NCBI RefSeq assembly: GCF_044454545.1
Contig: NZ_JBITDV010000014.1
Span: 124,001-188,000 of the forward strand
Direction: 5' to 3'
DNA from: Cryptosporangium sp044454545
Lineage (GTDB): Bacteria > Actinomycetota > Actinomycetes > Mycobacteriales > Cryptosporangiaceae
Length of the DNA: 64,000 bases
Part shown: piece by piece, positions 32,015 to 40,909 of the stretch
Layout: each line of letters opens with the position of its first letter
Position numbering within the stretch: the first letter of the stretch is position 1
Program-made: the position numbers and the translations under genes
The notes under the pieces: model-generated
The model's database searches: none
What the model was told of the DNA's origin: nothing
What the model saw: the letters and a program-made list of their open reading frames with translations, nothing else

Positions 32015-32797
32015 ATGCCGCAACGCCCACCCGACGACCTCGACCGGCTGCTCGCCGAGCACGCGCGGCCGAGTGTCGCCGCGCTCGACACACCGGAGAT
32101 CAACGCCGCGCTCGACGCGCTGGGCGAGCGGATCCGGGCCGGCGAGTCCGAGTTACCGCGGCGGCCGCGCCGCCGCGGCGTGATGATCGCCGCGTCGGCG
32201 GCACTGGCCGCGGCCCTCGCGGTCGGGGCGCCCGCGGCCGCGAACTGGATCGGGCTGCACACCGGCGTCTTCGGGCAGCCCGGCGCGACCGAGAACGACA
32301 CCAGCGAGTACCTGCGGGTCGGTTCTCCGGACTTTCCGAGGCTGCTCGAGCGGTACGGGCGGGACTATCCGCTGCCTCCGGGGGGCGACTACTCGTCCGT
32401 GCTGCGGCGAATCCGGCGGGAGGCCGCCGAACCGCTCGGTCCGCAGACGATCCAGGACACCGGACTGCGGGCGGACCTCGCCCGGGAGGCCTCGTGCCAG
32501 TGGCAGGGGTACTGGCTGACGGGTTACGACCGGCACGATCCGGCCCAGCAGGCAGCGGCCCAGAAGGTGCTGGACGACATCCCGGACTGGGAAATCCTCA
32601 AGCGGACCAGCGACAACGGCACCGACCAGGAGCTGTCGATCGCCAAGGCCGCGCGGCTTGGTGACGAGCCGTCGGTGCGGTACCTGTACCAGCTGAACTG
32701 CACCGGGGAGATTTCTCCCACCGGGCCGCCGGTGACACCGGAGCCGTCGATCAACTCGCCCGGCTACCTGACCGACCAGGATCGGAAGGGCCGATGA
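32015..32797 (+). CDS. Single-pass membrane protein coupled to ECF sigma
   Basis: 260 residues, ATG after GGAGGAG. Residues 1-50 are cytoplasmic (DDLDRLLAEHARPSVAAL), one membrane segment at about 53-73 (VMIAASAALAAALAVGAPAAA), then an extracellular domain with Cys in EASCQWQGYW and YQLNCTGE. The stop overlaps the sigma start (ATGA). This is the layout of an anti-sigma or sensor protein, but it precedes the sigma gene instead of following it. Family not named. Confidence 0.7.
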   Translation: MPQRPPDDLDRLLAEHARPSVAALDTPEINAALDALGERIRAGESELPRRPRRRGVMIAASAALAAALAVGAPAAANWIGLHTGVFGQPGATENDTSEYLRVGSPDFPRLLERYGRDYPLPPGGDYSSVLRRIRREAAEPLGPQTIQDTGLRADLAREASCQWQGYWLTGYDRHDPAQQAAAQKVLDDIPDWEILKRTSDNGTDQELSIAKAARLGDEPSVRYLYQLNCTGEISPTGPPVTPEPSINSPGYLTDQDRKGR

Positions 32798-33318
32798 GCG
32801 ACTCCACGCGATTCGAGCGGCTCTACCGGGAGCACCGGGCGCCGGTGCTGGCTTTCCTGCTTCGCCGGTGCGCGCAACCGGCCGACGCCGCCGACGCGCT
32901 GTCGGACGTGTTCACGACGGCCTGGCGCCGGATCGACGACATCCCGGACGGGGACGCCGAGCGGCCGTGGCTGTACGGCGTCGCCTACCGCACGCTGGCC
33001 AATCACGCCCGGAGCCGACGTCGGCGGGTGCGGCTGGTGGACGAGTTGACCGCGGCGCTGGGCCGGCTCCGAGGCCAGGCCCCGTCGATCCCGACCGAGG
33101 TGGCCGTGGACGCGGACGCGTTGGAGATGGCACTGGGACGGCTCTCGGACATAGACCGGGCGATCGTGACGATGACCGCGTGGGAGCAGTTCGGCTCGGC
33201 CGAGATCGGCGCGATCCTCGACCTGACCCCCGGGACGGTCCGGACCCGCCTGCACCGGGCCCGGGCCCGGTTGCGGACCGCGCTCGAATCCGACGCCCTG
33301 TCCCGGCCCGCGGTCTGA
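32794..33318 (+). CDS. ECF RNA polymerase sigma factor
   Basis: 174 residues. Region 2 at about 4-75 (FERLYREHRAPVLAFLLRR, ALSDVFTTAWRRIDDIPDG, PWLYGVAYRTLANHARSRRR) and region 4 at about 110-165 (LSDIDRAIVTMTAWEQFGSAEIGAILDLTPGTVRTRLHRARARLR). Coupled to the preceding membrane protein. Its regulon may include its own operon. Confidence 0.92.
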   Translation: MSDSTRFERLYREHRAPVLAFLLRRCAQPADAADALSDVFTTAWRRIDDIPDGDAERPWLYGVAYRTLANHARSRRRRVRLVDELTAALGRLRGQAPSIPTEVAVDADALEMALGRLSDIDRAIVTMTAWEQFGSAEIGAILDLTPGTVRTRLHRARARLRTALESDALSRPAV

Positions 33319-33334
33319 GTCGCTTCGGTTCGGG

Positions 33335-33358
33335 CGCCCGCTACTCGACTAGCGGGCG
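33335..33358. terminator. Bidirectional hairpin terminator
   Basis: CGCCCGCTA-CTCGAC-TAGCGGGCG, a perfect 9-base-pair stem. It sits between the convergent sigma and response regulator genes and includes the last codons and stop of the latter. Confidence 0.75.
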
Positions 33359-34015
33359 TCTCGGCCAGCGGGCATCGTGCACCAGCAGCGCGACCTGCAC
33401 GCGGTTGGCCGCGTCGAGTTTGGCCAGCAGGCGGGAGACGTGGGCCTTCACGGTGGGGAGGCTCATCCGCAGGTCGGCGGCGATCTCGGCGTTGGAGCGA
33501 CCCTGACCGACCGCGAGGGCGACGTCGCGCTCGCGGGCGGTCAGCCGGTCGAGCCGGGTGCGCGCCCGGTCGCGCTGCGCCGGGACCCCGGTGTCGGCGA
33601 GGTGCTCGATGAGCTGCCTGGTCACCGACGGCGAGAGCATCGCCTCGCCCCCGACGACGGTCCGGACGGCCTGGATGATCTCCTGCGGCGCGCTGTCCTT
33701 GAGCAGGAACCCGCTGGCACTGGCCCGGAGCGCGCGCAGCACGTTCTCGTCGGCGGAGAACGTGGTCAGCATGACGACGTGCGGCCGGTTCGCGCGGTGC
33801 CGCAACCGCTCGGTGGCGACCAGCCCGTCGACCGCGGGCATCCGGATGTCCATCAGCACGACGTCCAGCGAGTGGACGTCGACCTGGGTCAGGGCCTCGC
33901 CGCCGTCGGCGGCCTCCCCGACGATTTCGAGGTCGGGCGCGGCGGCCAGCAGCATCCGCAACCCGGTGCGCACCAGCGGGTCGTCGTCGACGAGCAGCAC
34001 TCTTATCGCGGCCAC
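33341..34015 (-). CDS. NarL/LuxR-type response regulator
   Basis: 224 residues from GTG 34015. Receiver domain 1-120 with acidic pocket VDDD (9-12) and phospho-acceptor Asp56 in VLMDIRMP, Lys in GFLLKDSAP; LuxR HTH at about 155-210 (LTARERDVALAVGQGRSNAEIAADLRMSLPTVKAHVSRLLAKL). Its cognate histidine kinase, immediately upstream, is destroyed, so this regulator has lost its local kinase. Confidence 0.9.
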   Translation of the reverse strand: MAAIRVLLVDDDPLVRTGLRMLLAAAPDLEIVGEAADGGEALTQVDVHSLDVVLMDIRMPAVDGLVATERLRHRANRPHVVMLTTFSADENVLRALRASASGFLLKDSAPQEIIQAVRTVVGGEAMLSPSVTRQLIEHLADTGVPAQRDRARTRLDRLTARERDVALAVGQGRSNAEIAADLRMSLPTVKAHVSRLLAKLDAANRVQVALLVHDARWPRRPLVE

Positions 34016-34565
34016 GGTAGCCAGGCCTCGAGGCGGTACCGGCCGTCGGCGCCGGGGCCGTGTTCGAGGCGCCCACCGGCCAGCGCGAGCCGTTTCGATG
34101 AGCTCCGGCAGGTCGGTGAGGCCGGGCTGCGGGCGCTCGGCGCCGGAGGGGCCGGCCGGGCCGTCGGCTCGGAGGACACCGATCACCGACCGCAGGTCCT
34201 CCAGCGCCGCGTGGGTGGTGACGCGGATGACGCCGGCGGCGGCCGCGATCTCCTCCGGGCGGGCGTCGGTGCGGATCTCCAGCGCGCCGGCGTGCAGGCT
34301 GAGCAGCGACAACCGGTGGGCGAGCACGTCGTGCATCTCGCGGGCGATCCGGGTCCGCTCGGTGAGGCGGGCCTGCTCCAGCCGGCGGCCCTGCTCCTCC
34401 TCGAGCTGAGCGGCGCGCTGACGCAGCGAGGCAACAGGCGGCGCCGAGGACGGCGTCGGCGGGCCAGGGGGTCGGGCCGCCGGACAGTGCCGCCCCGTAC
34501 CTCAGCAGCAGCCCGCCGCAGACCAGAGCTAGCCCGACGCAGCTGAAGTCGCGCCAGCGGAACAT
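34003..34565 (-). pseudogene. DesK-type histidine kinase wrecked by deletions
   Basis: Three pieces in different frames. The 5' piece (34565 to about 34430) encodes a start and two membrane segments (MFRWRDFSCVGLALVCGG ... ADAVLGAACCL). The middle piece encodes the dimerisation helix with the phospho-histidine (SLRQRAAQLEEEQGRRLEQ ... RIAREMHDVLAHRLSLL) up to ELIETARA near 34098. The 3' piece (about 34090-34003) is the end of the ATPase domain (AGGRLEHGPGADGRYRLEAW, then LPWPR and TAA). Most membrane segments and the whole ATP-binding core (N and G boxes) are absent. Total 563 bases where about 1,150 would be normal. Confidence 0.85.
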
Positions 34566-34677
34566 GCCGTTCAGGGTAGGCGGGGAACGGGGGCCGGACC
34601 CCCTACCAAAGTTCCGCTCCGCGGCGTCGAGCGGACGATGTGGACCGATGGGGCGGGTCGGCGTCGGCGGCCCGCCC

Positions 34678-34827
34678 TGGCTCGACGTCGGACAGGCGCG
34701 GGAGCCGTTGGTGAGGGCCGGGGTCAGCGGGGTGGAGTGGGCTCAGCTGTTGACGTCGGCGCTGGTCTGGGTGGCGGTGCCGGGCGCGGTGGGGTTGGTG
34801 CGCGTGCGGCGGAGTTCAGTCGCGTAG
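34678..34827 (+). pseudogene. C-terminal remnant of an ABC-2 type permease
   Basis: WLDVGQAREPLVRAGVSG and EWAQLLTSALVWVAVPGAVG, ending VRVRRSSVA, match the last helix and cytoplasmic end of ABC-2 permeases, which commonly neighbour DesK/DesR-type two-component systems. Everything upstream in frame (34564-34677) is unrelated. The rest of the region 34566-34815 holds nothing else I can identify. Confidence 0.6.
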
Positions 34828-35490
34828 CAGCCGGGCCGTCAGTTCGTCGGGCCGGCTGAGGGCGATCAGGTGGCCGCCGGGGAGGACCTCGGCGGCCAGC
34901 CCCAGGCGCTCCTGGGCCAGCCGGACCTGGAAGTCGGCCGGGAACAGCCGGTCGTCGCGTCCGACCAGGACGGTGGTGGGGACGCCGGGCCACCCGGCGA
35001 GCGGCCAGGGGTCGCCGAACGGGGTGCCGGACTGTTCGGGTGCCCCCTTCATCGCCTCGGCGGTGACGTCGTCCGGCGTGTCGTGCAGGAAGTAGACGAG
35101 CGGGTCGAACGGCGCATCCGGGTCGCGGCCCTCGCGGAGGTCGTTCTCGCGCTGAGCGCGGTCCTGGCCGGTGGCGGTCCACCAGGAGCCCGGCGTCTCG
35201 CCGGGCGCGGGGATCATCGCGTTGACCAGGATCAGCCGGCGGACCGGGATCCGATCGGCGACGATCGGCGCGGTGATCCCACCCATCGACTGCGCGATCA
35301 GCACGAGGTCGTCGGCGCCCCCGACCGCTTTCTCGATCACCCGGGCGTAGGTGTCGAGGCCGGCGTCGTCGTCCGCGGCGGGCAACTCGACAGTGATCGC
35401 GCGGTGCCCGGCGGCCTCGATCAGCGGCACCACCCGATGCCAGTACCAGGCCTGCCCGCCGGCCCCGGGAATCAATCCGAACGTTGCCAT
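34816..35490 (-). CDS. Alpha/beta hydrolase
   Basis: 224 residues. FGLIPGAGGQAWYWHRVVPLIEAAGH is the usual beginning of small EstA/MenH-like hydrolases; Ser in AQSMGG (about 66-71) is the nucleophile, Asp in VGRDDRLFP and His in LPGGHLIALSRPDEL complete the triad. Substrate unknown. It overlaps the permease remnant by 12 bases. Confidence 0.85.
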   Translation of the reverse strand: MATFGLIPGAGGQAWYWHRVVPLIEAAGHRAITVELPAADDDAGLDTYARVIEKAVGGADDLVLIAQSMGGITAPIVADRIPVRRLILVNAMIPAPGETPGSWWTATGQDRAQRENDLREGRDPDAPFDPLVYFLHDTPDDVTAEAMKGAPEQSGTPFGDPWPLAGWPGVPTTVLVGRDDRLFPADFQVRLAQERLGLAAEVLPGGHLIALSRPDELTARLLRD

Positions 35491-35520
35491 CCCCAGATCT
35501 TCGCAGCTCCGGTCCGGTGG

Positions 35521-36258
35521 CTAGTGGGGTCGGGCGCCCAGGAGCAGGTAGTCGTCGAGGCGGGCGGCGGCGGTCAGCATCGCCCGTCCGCGGGTGGCCA
35601 GGCGCTCACGCCACCCGGCCAGCGACTCGGCCAGCGGCTCGACCCCGCCGGCCAGCCGGACCTGCGTGATCACCGGTGCGATATGGCTCAGCAGGTAACC
35701 ACCCCGGCGCAGCAGGTGCGCCAGCTCGGCGTCCCGGACGTCGTCGGCGTCGTAGAGCCGGTAGCCGGTACCGCGCTCGCGCTGCGGGCTCAGGATCCCG
35801 GCCCGTTCCCACTTGCGCAGCGTCGCCGGGGTCACGCCGAGGTGCCTGGCGACCGCGCTCACCGGCAGTGCGCGCGCCGCCGGCCCGGCTCCGGGCGGAC
35901 CGGTGAGCACGCCGATCGCCGCCTCGACCGCGTCCAGCGTCTCCCGGTCGCGCAGCAGCTGGGCGTGGCTGCGGTCGACGGCGCGCAGAGCGACGTCCAC
36001 GTCGTCGTTGTTGACCGCGCGCATGATTTCGTTGCCGATCGCGTAGCCGTGGGCGGGGAGTTGAGCGAGGAACGCGCGCAGCGCGAACCGGTGCACCTCG
36101 GTGTAGGTCCGATGGCCGGTCGCGGTCCGGCCCGCGGCCGGGATCAGGCCCTGCCGCTCGTAGTTCCGGACCGCCTGGGCCGACAACCCGTGTTCCCGAG
36201 CGAGGTCCACCGGCCGGTAGGCGCGTACCCCCGTTTTAACTTTCCGGACGATATCCAC
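35521..36258 (-). CDS. Regulator with two MerR-type DNA-binding domains (TioE-like)
   Basis: 245 residues from the GTG at 36258; a TTG 12 codons earlier (36294) is the alternative but would leave little room for a promoter. First MerR domain at about 12-75 (RPVDLAREHGLSAQAVRNYERQGLIPAAGRTATGHRTY), second at about 133-200 (VSAVARHLGVTPATLRKWERAGILSPQRERGTGYRLYDADDV). No metal-binding Cys. Divergent from the erythromycin esterase-like gene 53 bases away, its likely target. Confidence 0.85.
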   Translation of the reverse strand: MDIVRKVKTGVRAYRPVDLAREHGLSAQAVRNYERQGLIPAAGRTATGHRTYTEVHRFALRAFLAQLPAHGYAIGNEIMRAVNNDDVDVALRAVDRSHAQLLRDRETLDAVEAAIGVLTGPPGAGPAARALPVSAVARHLGVTPATLRKWERAGILSPQRERGTGYRLYDADDVRDAELAHLLRRGGYLLSHIAPVITQVRLAGGVEPLAESLAGWRERLATRGRAMLTAAARLDDYLLLGARPH

Positions 36259-36311
36259 AGCACCGTTTCCATAAATCCTCAATCGCTGGTTCAAAGATAC
36301 GGTTGAAGGCT

Positions 36312-37889
36312 ATGGAAACCGAACTCCAGTCTCTGCTCTCGAAGTCTCCCGCGATGCTCGCGATGGGTGAGCCGACGCACGGTGAACAGGAATTCCTGCG
36401 GCGGCGCAACGAGTTGTTCGCGGTCCTGGTCGCGAACCACGGCTTCCGCTCGATCGCGATCGAGTCCGACCGGGTCACCGCGCTGGCGGTCGACGATTAC
36501 GTCCGCGGCGGGGCCGGCACTCTCGATCTCGTGATGGAAACCGGCTTCAGCCACAACTTCGGACGCTTCGAGGCCAACCGCGAGCTGGTCGAGTGGATGC
36601 GGAACCAGCCCGAGCCGCTCGCGTTCCACGGTTTCGACGCGCCGACCGAGAACACCGAGGCGCCCAGCCCGCGCCGATTCCTGACCGCGGTGTGCGAGTA
36701 CGTCGCCCCCGACGCCTGGCCCGAGATCGACGAGCTGCTCGGTGACGACGAGCCGTGGGACGAGGTGCGGGAGGCCGGGCGCTCGATCGGCGAGTCGCCG
36801 CGGGCGGTCCGGCTGCGCGGCCGGGCCGACGACCTGCTCTCGCTGCTGTACTCGGGGGCGCCGCGCCTGATCGCCGAGTCGTCGCGGGCGGCCTGGCGGC
36901 GGATGGAGGTCTTCGCGAACGCGGCGATCGGGATGCTGCGCTACCACGCCGAGGTCGCCCGGCCGGGGGCCGACCGCATCGCGCGGCTGCTGAGCGTCCG
37001 GGACGCGTGGATGGCGCGGAACCTGCTCGACATCCGGCTGCTCGAGGTCGACCGCGGGCCGACGCTGGTGTTCGCGCACAACCGGCACGTCCAGCGGTAC
37101 CCGGGGCGGATGGACGTGGGCGGAGCCAGTGCCGAGTGGGCCGGGGCGGGCTCGATCCTGTCGGCGCTGCTCGGAGACCGGTACGTGCTGATCACCGGGT
37201 CGCTGGGGGAGAGCGCCGGGGCCGAGGTGGGGGCTCCGGGGCCGGGGACGTACGAGGCCGTCCTCGACGACGGGCTCACCGTGCGGCCGTCGCTCGACGC
37301 GGTGGCGCGGCCGGACGGGTCCTACCGGTACTTCCCGCTGGCGGCGGAAGACCTGGCGTCCACCGACGCGATCCTGCACGTGGCCCACGGGACGGCGGTG
37401 GTGGCGCTGCCCGCGGTGGCGCTGCCGGCCGGGCCACCGGCCGACGAGATCGCGTCGTGGATCGGCGGGTTGCCGGAGGTGGGCACGGTCGTGGCGACCG
37501 AGGAGATGGGGGCGCCGCAGAACAACTGGGGCAACTCGTTCTTCTCGATCACCGGCGACGAATACCACCCGTTCGCGACGATCGTGCTGCACGACATGGC
37601 CGGGTTCGACGAGGAGTCCGCGCTCGGGCGCCCGGGGGTGTACCGGGTGAACGTGCACGTCGGGCGGGACGAGTTCACCCGGCTGTTCGGGTTCGCGCCC
37701 CGTGACCTGCCGGCCCGGCGGGGCGGGTACGACTACGCGGCGCTCGACGTCGTGCTGCCGCATCCGCAGTACGGGCCCCAGGGCTGGGTGTGCGTCCTGA
37801 ACCCGGGCACGGAGCGGATGCCGGAGGTGAAGCGCCTGGTGGAGCTGGCCCGCGACGCGGCGGCCGCGAGGGTGGCGCGCCGAGGCTAG
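36312..37889 (+). CDS. Erythromycin esterase-like domain fused to DUF6194
   Basis: 525 residues from ATG 36312 (a TTG three codons earlier is possible). Residues 1-375 or so form an erythromycin-esterase-type hydrolase: GEPTHGEQEFLRRRNELF carries Glu20, His23 and Glu25 of the catalytic motif, and FAHNRHVQRYPGRM and SILSALLGDRYVLITGSLGES are later family motifs. Residues about 378-515 are a DUF6194 domain (TEEMGAPQNNWGNSFFSIT, FATIVLHDMAGFDE, YDYAALDVVLPHPQYGPQGW). The two are usually separate. May inactivate macrolide-like lactones; the added domain's role is unknown. Confidence 0.82.
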   Translation: METELQSLLSKSPAMLAMGEPTHGEQEFLRRRNELFAVLVANHGFRSIAIESDRVTALAVDDYVRGGAGTLDLVMETGFSHNFGRFEANRELVEWMRNQPEPLAFHGFDAPTENTEAPSPRRFLTAVCEYVAPDAWPEIDELLGDDEPWDEVREAGRSIGESPRAVRLRGRADDLLSLLYSGAPRLIAESSRAAWRRMEVFANAAIGMLRYHAEVARPGADRIARLLSVRDAWMARNLLDIRLLEVDRGPTLVFAHNRHVQRYPGRMDVGGASAEWAGAGSILSALLGDRYVLITGSLGESAGAEVGAPGPGTYEAVLDDGLTVRPSLDAVARPDGSYRYFPLAAEDLASTDAILHVAHGTAVVALPAVALPAGPPADEIASWIGGLPEVGTVVATEEMGAPQNNWGNSFFSITGDEYHPFATIVLHDMAGFDEESALGRPGVYRVNVHVGRDEFTRLFGFAPRDLPARRGGYDYAALDVVLPHPQYGPQGWVCVLNPGTERMPEVKRLVELARDAAAARVARRG

Positions 37890-37898
37890 GCGTGGCGG

Positions 37899-40670
37899 CT
37901 AGTCGGTCAGGCCGCTCTCGGTGACGATGCGGGTCAGCCCGGCCCGCGACCGGACGCAGAGTTTGCGGTACGCGTGCGTCAGGTGGGCCTCCACGGTCTT
38001 CGCCGAGATGAACAGCGCCGCACCGACCTCGGCGTTCGTGAGCCCGTCGGCGACCATGCGCGCCACCTGCAGCTCCTGCGGGCTGAGCCGGTCGAGCCCG
38101 CCGGTGGGCTGGTCACCGGGCGGAGCGGCGCCGCTCGCCGCCAGCTCGGCCAGGCAGCGCTGGACCCAGGGCGTGGCACCCAGCACCGAGAACGTGCGGT
38201 GCGCCGCCAGCAGCGGCTTCCGCGACTGCGCCTTGCGTCGCGTGCGCCGGAGCCGTTCGCCCTGGCAGAGCAGGGTCCGGGCTTGCTCGAACGCCCCCAG
38301 GTGACGCTCGTGGGCGGCGAGCGCGGCGCGGAACGCCGCGTCCGCCTCGTCCGGGTCGTCGGCCAGCAGTGCCCGGCCGCGGGCGCTCACCGCGAGCTGC
38401 CAGAACAACCCGGTCCGCCGGGCGGTGTCCTCGAGCCAGCTGAGCGCCTCCCGGGCCGCGATCGGGTTCCCGGCCCGGACGTGCGCCTCGATCAGGTCAC
38501 CGGCGAACGACATGAGGTTCGGGTTCCGCAGACCAGTGCTGACGAACACGTCGTGGGCGTACGCGAGGTGCGAGACGGCGTCCGCGCACGCTCCGATCCC
38601 CAGGCTGTTCAGCCCGAGCGCGGCTTCCCGGCAGATCCACAGTCCTCGGAAGTCGGCGAAGTCCAGTCCTTCTGCGGCCTCGGTGGCGCGGCGAACACAC
38701 ATGTCGTGGTCACCGCGGACGCCGTCCAGCCGGGCGAGCGCGATCAGCGCGTTCGCGGCCGTGCCCCGGTGCCGCAACGCCCGGGCCTTGGCCAGTGACT
38801 CCAGACCGTCCGCATAAGCGGCCGACCACTGGCCGAGCCACCAGCCGACCTCGACCCGCAGGCCGAAGGCATAGGCGTAGGCGATCGGGTCTCCGGTCCG
38901 GCGAGCGCCGTCCAGTACCTGGTGCAGGAGGCGCTGGGCGTCGTCGAAGCGCTCCAGGCCCATGCAGGTCTGCGCGAGCTTGCCCAGGTCCATCAGGACG
39001 GCGGCCGGATCGAGCCCGGCGTACGCCGCCATGGTCCGATCCAGCTGCGCGTCCGCCTCGGCCGTCCGGTCGGTCAGGCAGAGGGCCTGGGCGAGCGCCA
39101 GCTGGGCCTGCGGGTCGCCGTAGTTCAGCTCCACGGCTCGCTGGGCGCAGCGCTCCGATACCGCGGTGTCCGCCCGCATCAGCGCCGGCAGCGTGGCCTC
39201 GGCGGCCAGCCGGCTCGCGCGGACCGGGTCGCGCGGCGCGATCGTCTCGGCCGCTTCGCTCATCAGGCGGTTCGCCGCCCGGACCCGGCCGGCCCAGGTG
39301 AGCGCCCGGCCGTGCAGCAGCGCGATGTCGGCGCCCAGCTCCGGGGCGAGCGCGGTCGCCTGCGCCCGGCCGCACCAGCCGGCGGCCTCGTCGCAGGCGC
39401 CGCCGAGCAGCGCGTTCCGGGCGGCGTTGAGCAGGCGGGTGGCCGAGAGGTCCGACTCCGGCGTCAGCTCGGCGGCCCGGTGCCAGGCGTGGGCCGCGGC
39501 CAGGTGGGAGCCGCATTGCTCGGCCTCGACCGCGGCGCTGACCAGGCCGGACGCCACGTCCTCGTCCGGCTGGGTCACCGCGCTGGCCCGGTACCAGGCG
39601 CGGACCGCGCCGGTGGCACCCTCGGCCAGCACCCGGTACGCGCCCCGCCGGACCGCCGCGGTGACCGCCCGCAACGCGACGCTCCGCAGGATCGGGTGCA
39701 CGAACTCGTACCGGTCGTCCTCGACCGTCACCAGCCGGACCTCCTCGGCCGGGGTGAGGTCGTGCAGGGACAGGCCGGTGGCGGTCAGCGCCTGCTCCAG
39801 CGCGTCGATCGTCGGCTCCCGGGCCGCCGCGACCAGCGCGAGCGCCCGGTGCGTCGGCTCCGGTAGCGCGCGCAGCCGTGCGGCCCACCCCTCCTCGGCC
39901 CGGTGGCCCGCGGCCGGCGAGGCCGGCAACGGCCGGTCGCCACGCCGCTGCGCGGGGCTGAGCCGCGAGGTGAACTCGAGCAGGATGAGCGGGTTCCCCA
40001 TCGAGAATGACATCAGAGCTGGTAGGACGCCCGCCGCGACGGTCAGCCCGCGGCTCTGCAGTACCTCGCCGCACTCACGCTCGTCCATGCCCCGCATCTC
40101 GACCGTGGTGAATCCGGCCGGGTTGTCCGGCGCGGTGCGGCTCGCGGCCACGAACGCGATCCGGTCGGACGCCACCCGGCGGGCCAGGAATCCGAACACC
40201 TGGCCCGAGTCCGGATCCACCCACTGCAGATCGTCGACGAGCACCACCAGCGGCTCGGCGTGCGCGGCCGCGGCCAGCACGTTCAGAGTCGCGACGCAGA
40301 CCGCGTACGGGTTGACGCCCGCCCGGGGCGTCCGCTCACTGAGGGCCAGCGCCGCCTCGAGGCTCTCCCGCTGGGCCCGCGGCACCGCGCCGAAGTGGGA
40401 GCGGAGCGGCAGCAGCAGTTCGCCCAGCGCGGCGAACGGCAGCGACATCTCGGTTTCGACTCCGCGTACCCGGAGCACCCGGTACCTCGCGGCGCTGATC
40501 TGCTCCGTGTAGTCGAGCAGCGTCGTCTTGCCGACGCCCGGGTCGCCCCGGACGAGCAGCGCGCCGCCCGTGGTGGCCAGCCCGTCCAGGAGGCGGTCGA
40601 GGAACGAACGCTCCTGGGTGCGGCCGACGAGCTGGACGTCCGAGCTGAGTCGGGAGCGTTCCGGGGACAC
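37899..40670 (-). CDS. Large LuxR-family ATPase regulator (LAL/MalT type)
   Basis: 923 residues from GTG 40670. P-loop GDPGVGKT (42-49), Walker B LVVLVDDLQWVD (141-152), a long helical TPR-like middle, and a C-terminal LuxR HTH (LSPQELQVARMVADGLTNAEVGAALFISAKTVEAHLTHAYRKL). Such proteins activate antibiotic or catabolic operons when ATP and an inducer are bound. No cluster lies nearby except the secreted protein in the opposite direction. The palindrome at 40725 may be its own control site. Confidence 0.92.
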   Translation of the reverse strand: MSPERSRLSSDVQLVGRTQERSFLDRLLDGLATTGGALLVRGDPGVGKTTLLDYTEQISAARYRVLRVRGVETEMSLPFAALGELLLPLRSHFGAVPRAQRESLEAALALSERTPRAGVNPYAVCVATLNVLAAAAHAEPLVVLVDDLQWVDPDSGQVFGFLARRVASDRIAFVAASRTAPDNPAGFTTVEMRGMDERECGEVLQSRGLTVAAGVLPALMSFSMGNPLILLEFTSRLSPAQRRGDRPLPASPAAGHRAEEGWAARLRALPEPTHRALALVAAAREPTIDALEQALTATGLSLHDLTPAEEVRLVTVEDDRYEFVHPILRSVALRAVTAAVRRGAYRVLAEGATGAVRAWYRASAVTQPDEDVASGLVSAAVEAEQCGSHLAAAHAWHRAAELTPESDLSATRLLNAARNALLGGACDEAAGWCGRAQATALAPELGADIALLHGRALTWAGRVRAANRLMSEAAETIAPRDPVRASRLAAEATLPALMRADTAVSERCAQRAVELNYGDPQAQLALAQALCLTDRTAEADAQLDRTMAAYAGLDPAAVLMDLGKLAQTCMGLERFDDAQRLLHQVLDGARRTGDPIAYAYAFGLRVEVGWWLGQWSAAYADGLESLAKARALRHRGTAANALIALARLDGVRGDHDMCVRRATEAAEGLDFADFRGLWICREAALGLNSLGIGACADAVSHLAYAHDVFVSTGLRNPNLMSFAGDLIEAHVRAGNPIAAREALSWLEDTARRTGLFWQLAVSARGRALLADDPDEADAAFRAALAAHERHLGAFEQARTLLCQGERLRRTRRKAQSRKPLLAAHRTFSVLGATPWVQRCLAELAASGAAPPGDQPTGGLDRLSPQELQVARMVADGLTNAEVGAALFISAKTVEAHLTHAYRKLCVRSRAGLTRIVTESGLTD

Positions 40671-40724
40671 GGTGGGAATTGCGCACCTTCTCGGGTCGCG
40701 GCGGAATCGGGGTTGAAAGCAAAC

Positions 40725-40740
40725 TAAGGGATTTCCCTTA
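40725..40740. promoter_or_regulatory. Palindrome upstream of the LuxR ATPase gene
   Basis: TAAGGGA-TT-TCCCTTA, perfect 7+2+7, in an AT-rich island 55 bases before the GTG. The remaining gap to 40909 shows only a lone TTGACG (40800-40805) with no good -10. Confidence 0.5.
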
Positions 40741-40909
40741 TGCCTGAAAAGACCGCTTAGGTACCGTCGGTCACTCTCTGTGTTGAGGCAGGCGGATCGT
40801 TGACGGTGTTCAGTGTGATCGCCCGGCTCAGCGACCGGTGATCCCCCGATGCGCGCTGCCCCGGCGTCCGGATTGTCTGGGGGTCGGACTCGACCCGGAG
40901 GAGCACGGA

